From Methanocorpusculum sp. (lineage in GTDB: Archaea; Halobacteriota; Methanomicrobia; Methanomicrobiales; Methanocorpusculaceae), in NCBI GenBank assembly GCA_029986195.1, contig DALTYF010000042.1:1-7345 (forward strand): a stretch of DNA of 7,345 nt, read 5' to 3'. Below, one piece after another: positions 6,149 through 7,345 of this stretch; the first letter of the stretch is position 1, and every line of letters starts with the position of its first letter. The notes beneath the pieces are model-generated. The model worked only from the letters and a program-made list of their open reading frames with translations. It had not been told where the DNA came from and searched no databases. A program made the position numbers and the translations under genes.

Positions 6149-7057
6149 TTAGTGCTGTTGGAGGCAGTACGCGTTGGTCGGATCCACACCCTCAATACCG
6201 AGTGGTTTTACACTCTTCATAACCTTCTCGCGGAACTCTGCGAACTCCTCATCAGTCAGCTGTTCGGGAAGCATCTTATCCGATGCAATACTCCGGAAAA
6301 TCCAGTAGATAATCTTCCCCCACAATCTCCACAACATCATCCTCGGAACGTGCAATATAGAATGTTCTTCCGATTTTCGGATGGCGTCCGCGTCTGCCGC
6401 CGAGTGTAATCAGATAGAGCGGATCCTCGAAGTTAATGTACTGGAAAGGACACGCATGAATACAGAACCCGCAGAGCATACAGTCTCCCTGGTTCAGCCG
6501 GAGCTTTCCGTTTTCGATCATGATTGCATTCTCACGGCAGTAGTACCCGCAGGTTCCGCAACCGGTACAAAGTCCTTCGTTTCGTATCGGGCGGCGAAGT
6601 CCGGTGATGCCGATCTCATTCAGTCGCTCACTGGTACATCCGTTCGGACAACCGGAGATAGCAATACGGACCTTTACCGGCATCTCCTTGCCGAAATGCC
6701 GCTCATCCAGTTTTCTGGCAAGGGAAAGTGTATCGATGACAGAATATTTACAGTTCGCATTCCCGAGGCACGCGGTAACATTTACAACCTCATTCCGCTC
6801 TGCACCGATCGGCGTTCCGTTCTTCTCAAGAGCTGCAAGAAGATCGTCTAAGACTCCGGACCCACATGAAGCAGCTCAATCGTCTGCCGTGTGGTTAAAT
6901 GTGCATCCGTAATTCCGTATTTTTTCGCGATCTTTGCAATTCCCGCGAGAGCCTCCACACCCAGCATGCCGGCGGGTGTCCGGAGCTGGATAATATAGTG
7001 CTCATTATCCCGTTCGGGGATAACACCACCTTTGAGATAGAGATTCGGATCTGCCAT
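6149..7057 (-). pseudogene. Second Dsr-LP gene, interrupted by two single-base indels
   Basis: The gene starts at ATG 7057 and encodes a paralog of its downstream neighbour, roughly half identical by eye. After 69 residues, ending GPES, it meets TAG at 6850-6848. Homology continues from 6851 in the frame missing one base (LDDLLAALEKNG). It shifts again at a G5 run (6321-6317, minus strand), where one extra base must be dropped to continue as KIIYWIFRSIA, ending at TAA 6149. Correcting both gives 302 residues. Spacing then matches the intact paralog exactly: 20 residues between the shared His and GAER, and the same offset to the conserved Trp. All cofactor cysteines remain: C97, C103, C137, C141 for the siroheme cluster, and C164, C167, C170, C174 with C193, C196, C199, C203 for two ferredoxin clusters. 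Read as it stands, it yields only fragments. A sequencing or assembly error is an equal possibility; programmed frameshifting is unlikely because the first site has no slippery heptamer. Confidence 0.85.
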
Positions 7058-7060
7058 TGT

Positions 7061-7065
7061 ACCTC
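7061..7065 (-). promoter_or_regulatory. Ribosome binding site of the frameshifted Dsr-LP gene
   Basis: GAGGT on the minus strand precedes the ATG at 7057 by only three bases (ACA), shorter than the five to eight seen in the fwd genes. It still supports this start, which also aligns with the start of the intact paralog. Confidence 0.5.
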
Positions 7066-7083
7066 GATCATTGGAGAGGGGAT

Positions 7084-7093
7084 GATAAAAGAA
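7084..7093 (-). promoter_or_regulatory. Possible TATA-like element upstream of the frameshifted Dsr-LP gene
   Basis: The minus strand reads TTCTTTTATC, the most AT-rich stretch between the stem-loop and the ATG. A start about 25 bases downstream would fall on the ribosome binding site itself, giving an almost leaderless mRNA, so the assignment is weak. A nearby TTAC-G-GTAA inverted repeat (7100-7108) could be an operator half or chance. Confidence 0.25.
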
Positions 7094-7117
7094 TTGTCTT
7101 TACGGTAATGGTGTGAG

Positions 7118-7153
7118 ATCTGTCCGACCAGACTCATGGTTTGCCGGACAGAT
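7118..7153. promoter_or_regulatory. Stem-loop in the intergenic region upstream of the Dsr-LP genes
   Basis: ATCTGTCCG (7118-7126) pairs perfectly with CGGACAGAT (7145-7153). Inside it ACCA (7127-7130) pairs with TGGT (7137-7140), leaving a six-base loop and a four-base bulge, so 13 base pairs in all. It lies 61-96 bases upstream of the ATG at 7057 and 42 bases after the stop at 7195. It could be a regulator-binding dyad, a 5' leader structure, or a 3' structure of the gene entering from the right. The plus-strand flank TTTGGTTTT resembles a terminator tail, but no plus-strand gene ends here. A GTCCGGAC palindrome at 7180-7187 shares the CGGAC core. Confidence 0.5.
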
Positions 7154-7194
7154 TTGGTTTTCCCATGGAGTGAAATACGGTCCGGACACCACAC

Positions 7195-7345
7195 TTACGG
7201 TGTTTTTGCTTCTCTGAGGATGATTCCGGTGGCAATTGCAACAACCTCACCCGTGAGTTCTGCACACTGTTTTGTATGCTCCGGTGAATCTCGTTTCTGA
7301 TAGATTCGGGATCAAGGGATGGCATGTGGTTGCTGGAGACTTTGG
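7195..7345 (-). pseudogene. 3' end of an unrecognised gene, possibly frameshifted (partial)
   Basis: A minus-strand reading frame enters from the right edge and gives coding-like sequence around MPSLDPESIRNEIHRSIQN (ATG at 7325; the frame is also open up to the edge). It then becomes implausible (Ser/Arg/Lys-rich). Another frame, offset as if one base were missing near 7263-7285, gives AELTGEVVAIATGIILREAK before TAA at 7197-7195. Joining the two would yield a natural-looking helical C-terminus. No homolog is available here to prove the join, so this may be one frameshifted gene or only one of the two frames. The product is not recognised. No cofactor motif is visible. It lies upstream of, and in the same direction as, the Dsr-LP genes. 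Confidence 0.35.

Noticed and set aside
6040..6195. N-terminal extension of the intact Dsr-LP from an ATG at 6195
   Set aside because: It would overlap the 3' end of the upstream gene and translate the terminator and promoter-like region. The paralog begins at the position equivalent to 6039.
6381..6851. 156-codon plus-strand frame across the broken Dsr-LP gene
   Set aside because: The opposite strand carries the conserved cysteine motifs in the matching positions, so this plus-strand frame is a shadow.
6848..6856. Programmed -1 frameshifting at the first break in the Dsr-LP gene
   Set aside because: The codons GAG TCT TAG do not form a slippery X-XXY-YYZ heptamer, and the second break needs a shift of the opposite sign.

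Overview
The window comes from a methanogenic archaeon. It carries four subunit genes of formylmethanofuran dehydrogenase (Fwd/Fmd), the enzyme that fixes CO2 onto methanofuran in the first step of methanogenesis. Archaeal traits are the short genes packed behind GAGGT/GGAGGT ribosome binding sites, T-run terminators and AT-rich TATA-like boxes. Small siroheme/ferredoxin proteins beside fwd, together with a moderate GC content, suggest a Methanomicrobiales member such as a Methanocorpusculum relative. That placement is inference and was not tested by search.

Layout, left to right. Positions 2-55 look like the last codons of an upstream gene. The tightly spaced plus-strand operon fwdD-fwdB-fwdA-fwdC fills 57-4425. 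FwdB and FwdD together form the Mo/W-bis(pyranopterin) half that reduces CO2 to formate. FwdA is the zinc amidohydrolase-like half that condenses formate with methanofuran. FwdC is the beta-helical scaffold. The electron-feeding polyferredoxin subunits (FwdF/FwdG) are not in the window. An uncharacterised acidic 185-residue protein follows at 4460-5017 and ends in a T-rich terminator.

The right part is on the minus strand and converges on the operon. Two tandem genes encode small dissimilatory-sulfite-reductase-like proteins (Dsr-LP), each with a siroheme-[4Fe-4S] cysteine set and two inserted ferredoxin clusters. The downstream copy (5080-6039) is intact but has an odd basic tail that runs through an A8 tract and a short intergenic-type repeat. 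The upstream copy (6149-7057) is split by two single-base indels of opposite sign, at about 6848-6856 and in a five-C run at 6317-6321. Correcting both restores a 302-residue protein with every cofactor cysteine present, so it is either a very recent pseudogene or a sequence error. Beyond it lies a 137-base intergenic region with a strong stem-loop. At the right edge is the 3' end of an unrecognised minus-strand gene that may carry a third frameshift.

The fwd operon is core energy metabolism. The Dsr-LP pair probably handles sulfite or a related oxyanion using low-potential electrons, but its substrate is not established. No mobile element, CRISPR array, tRNA or rRNA was found. The less explained parts are the unknown protein behind fwdC, the Dsr-LP tandem with its frameshifts, and the stem-loop upstream of it.
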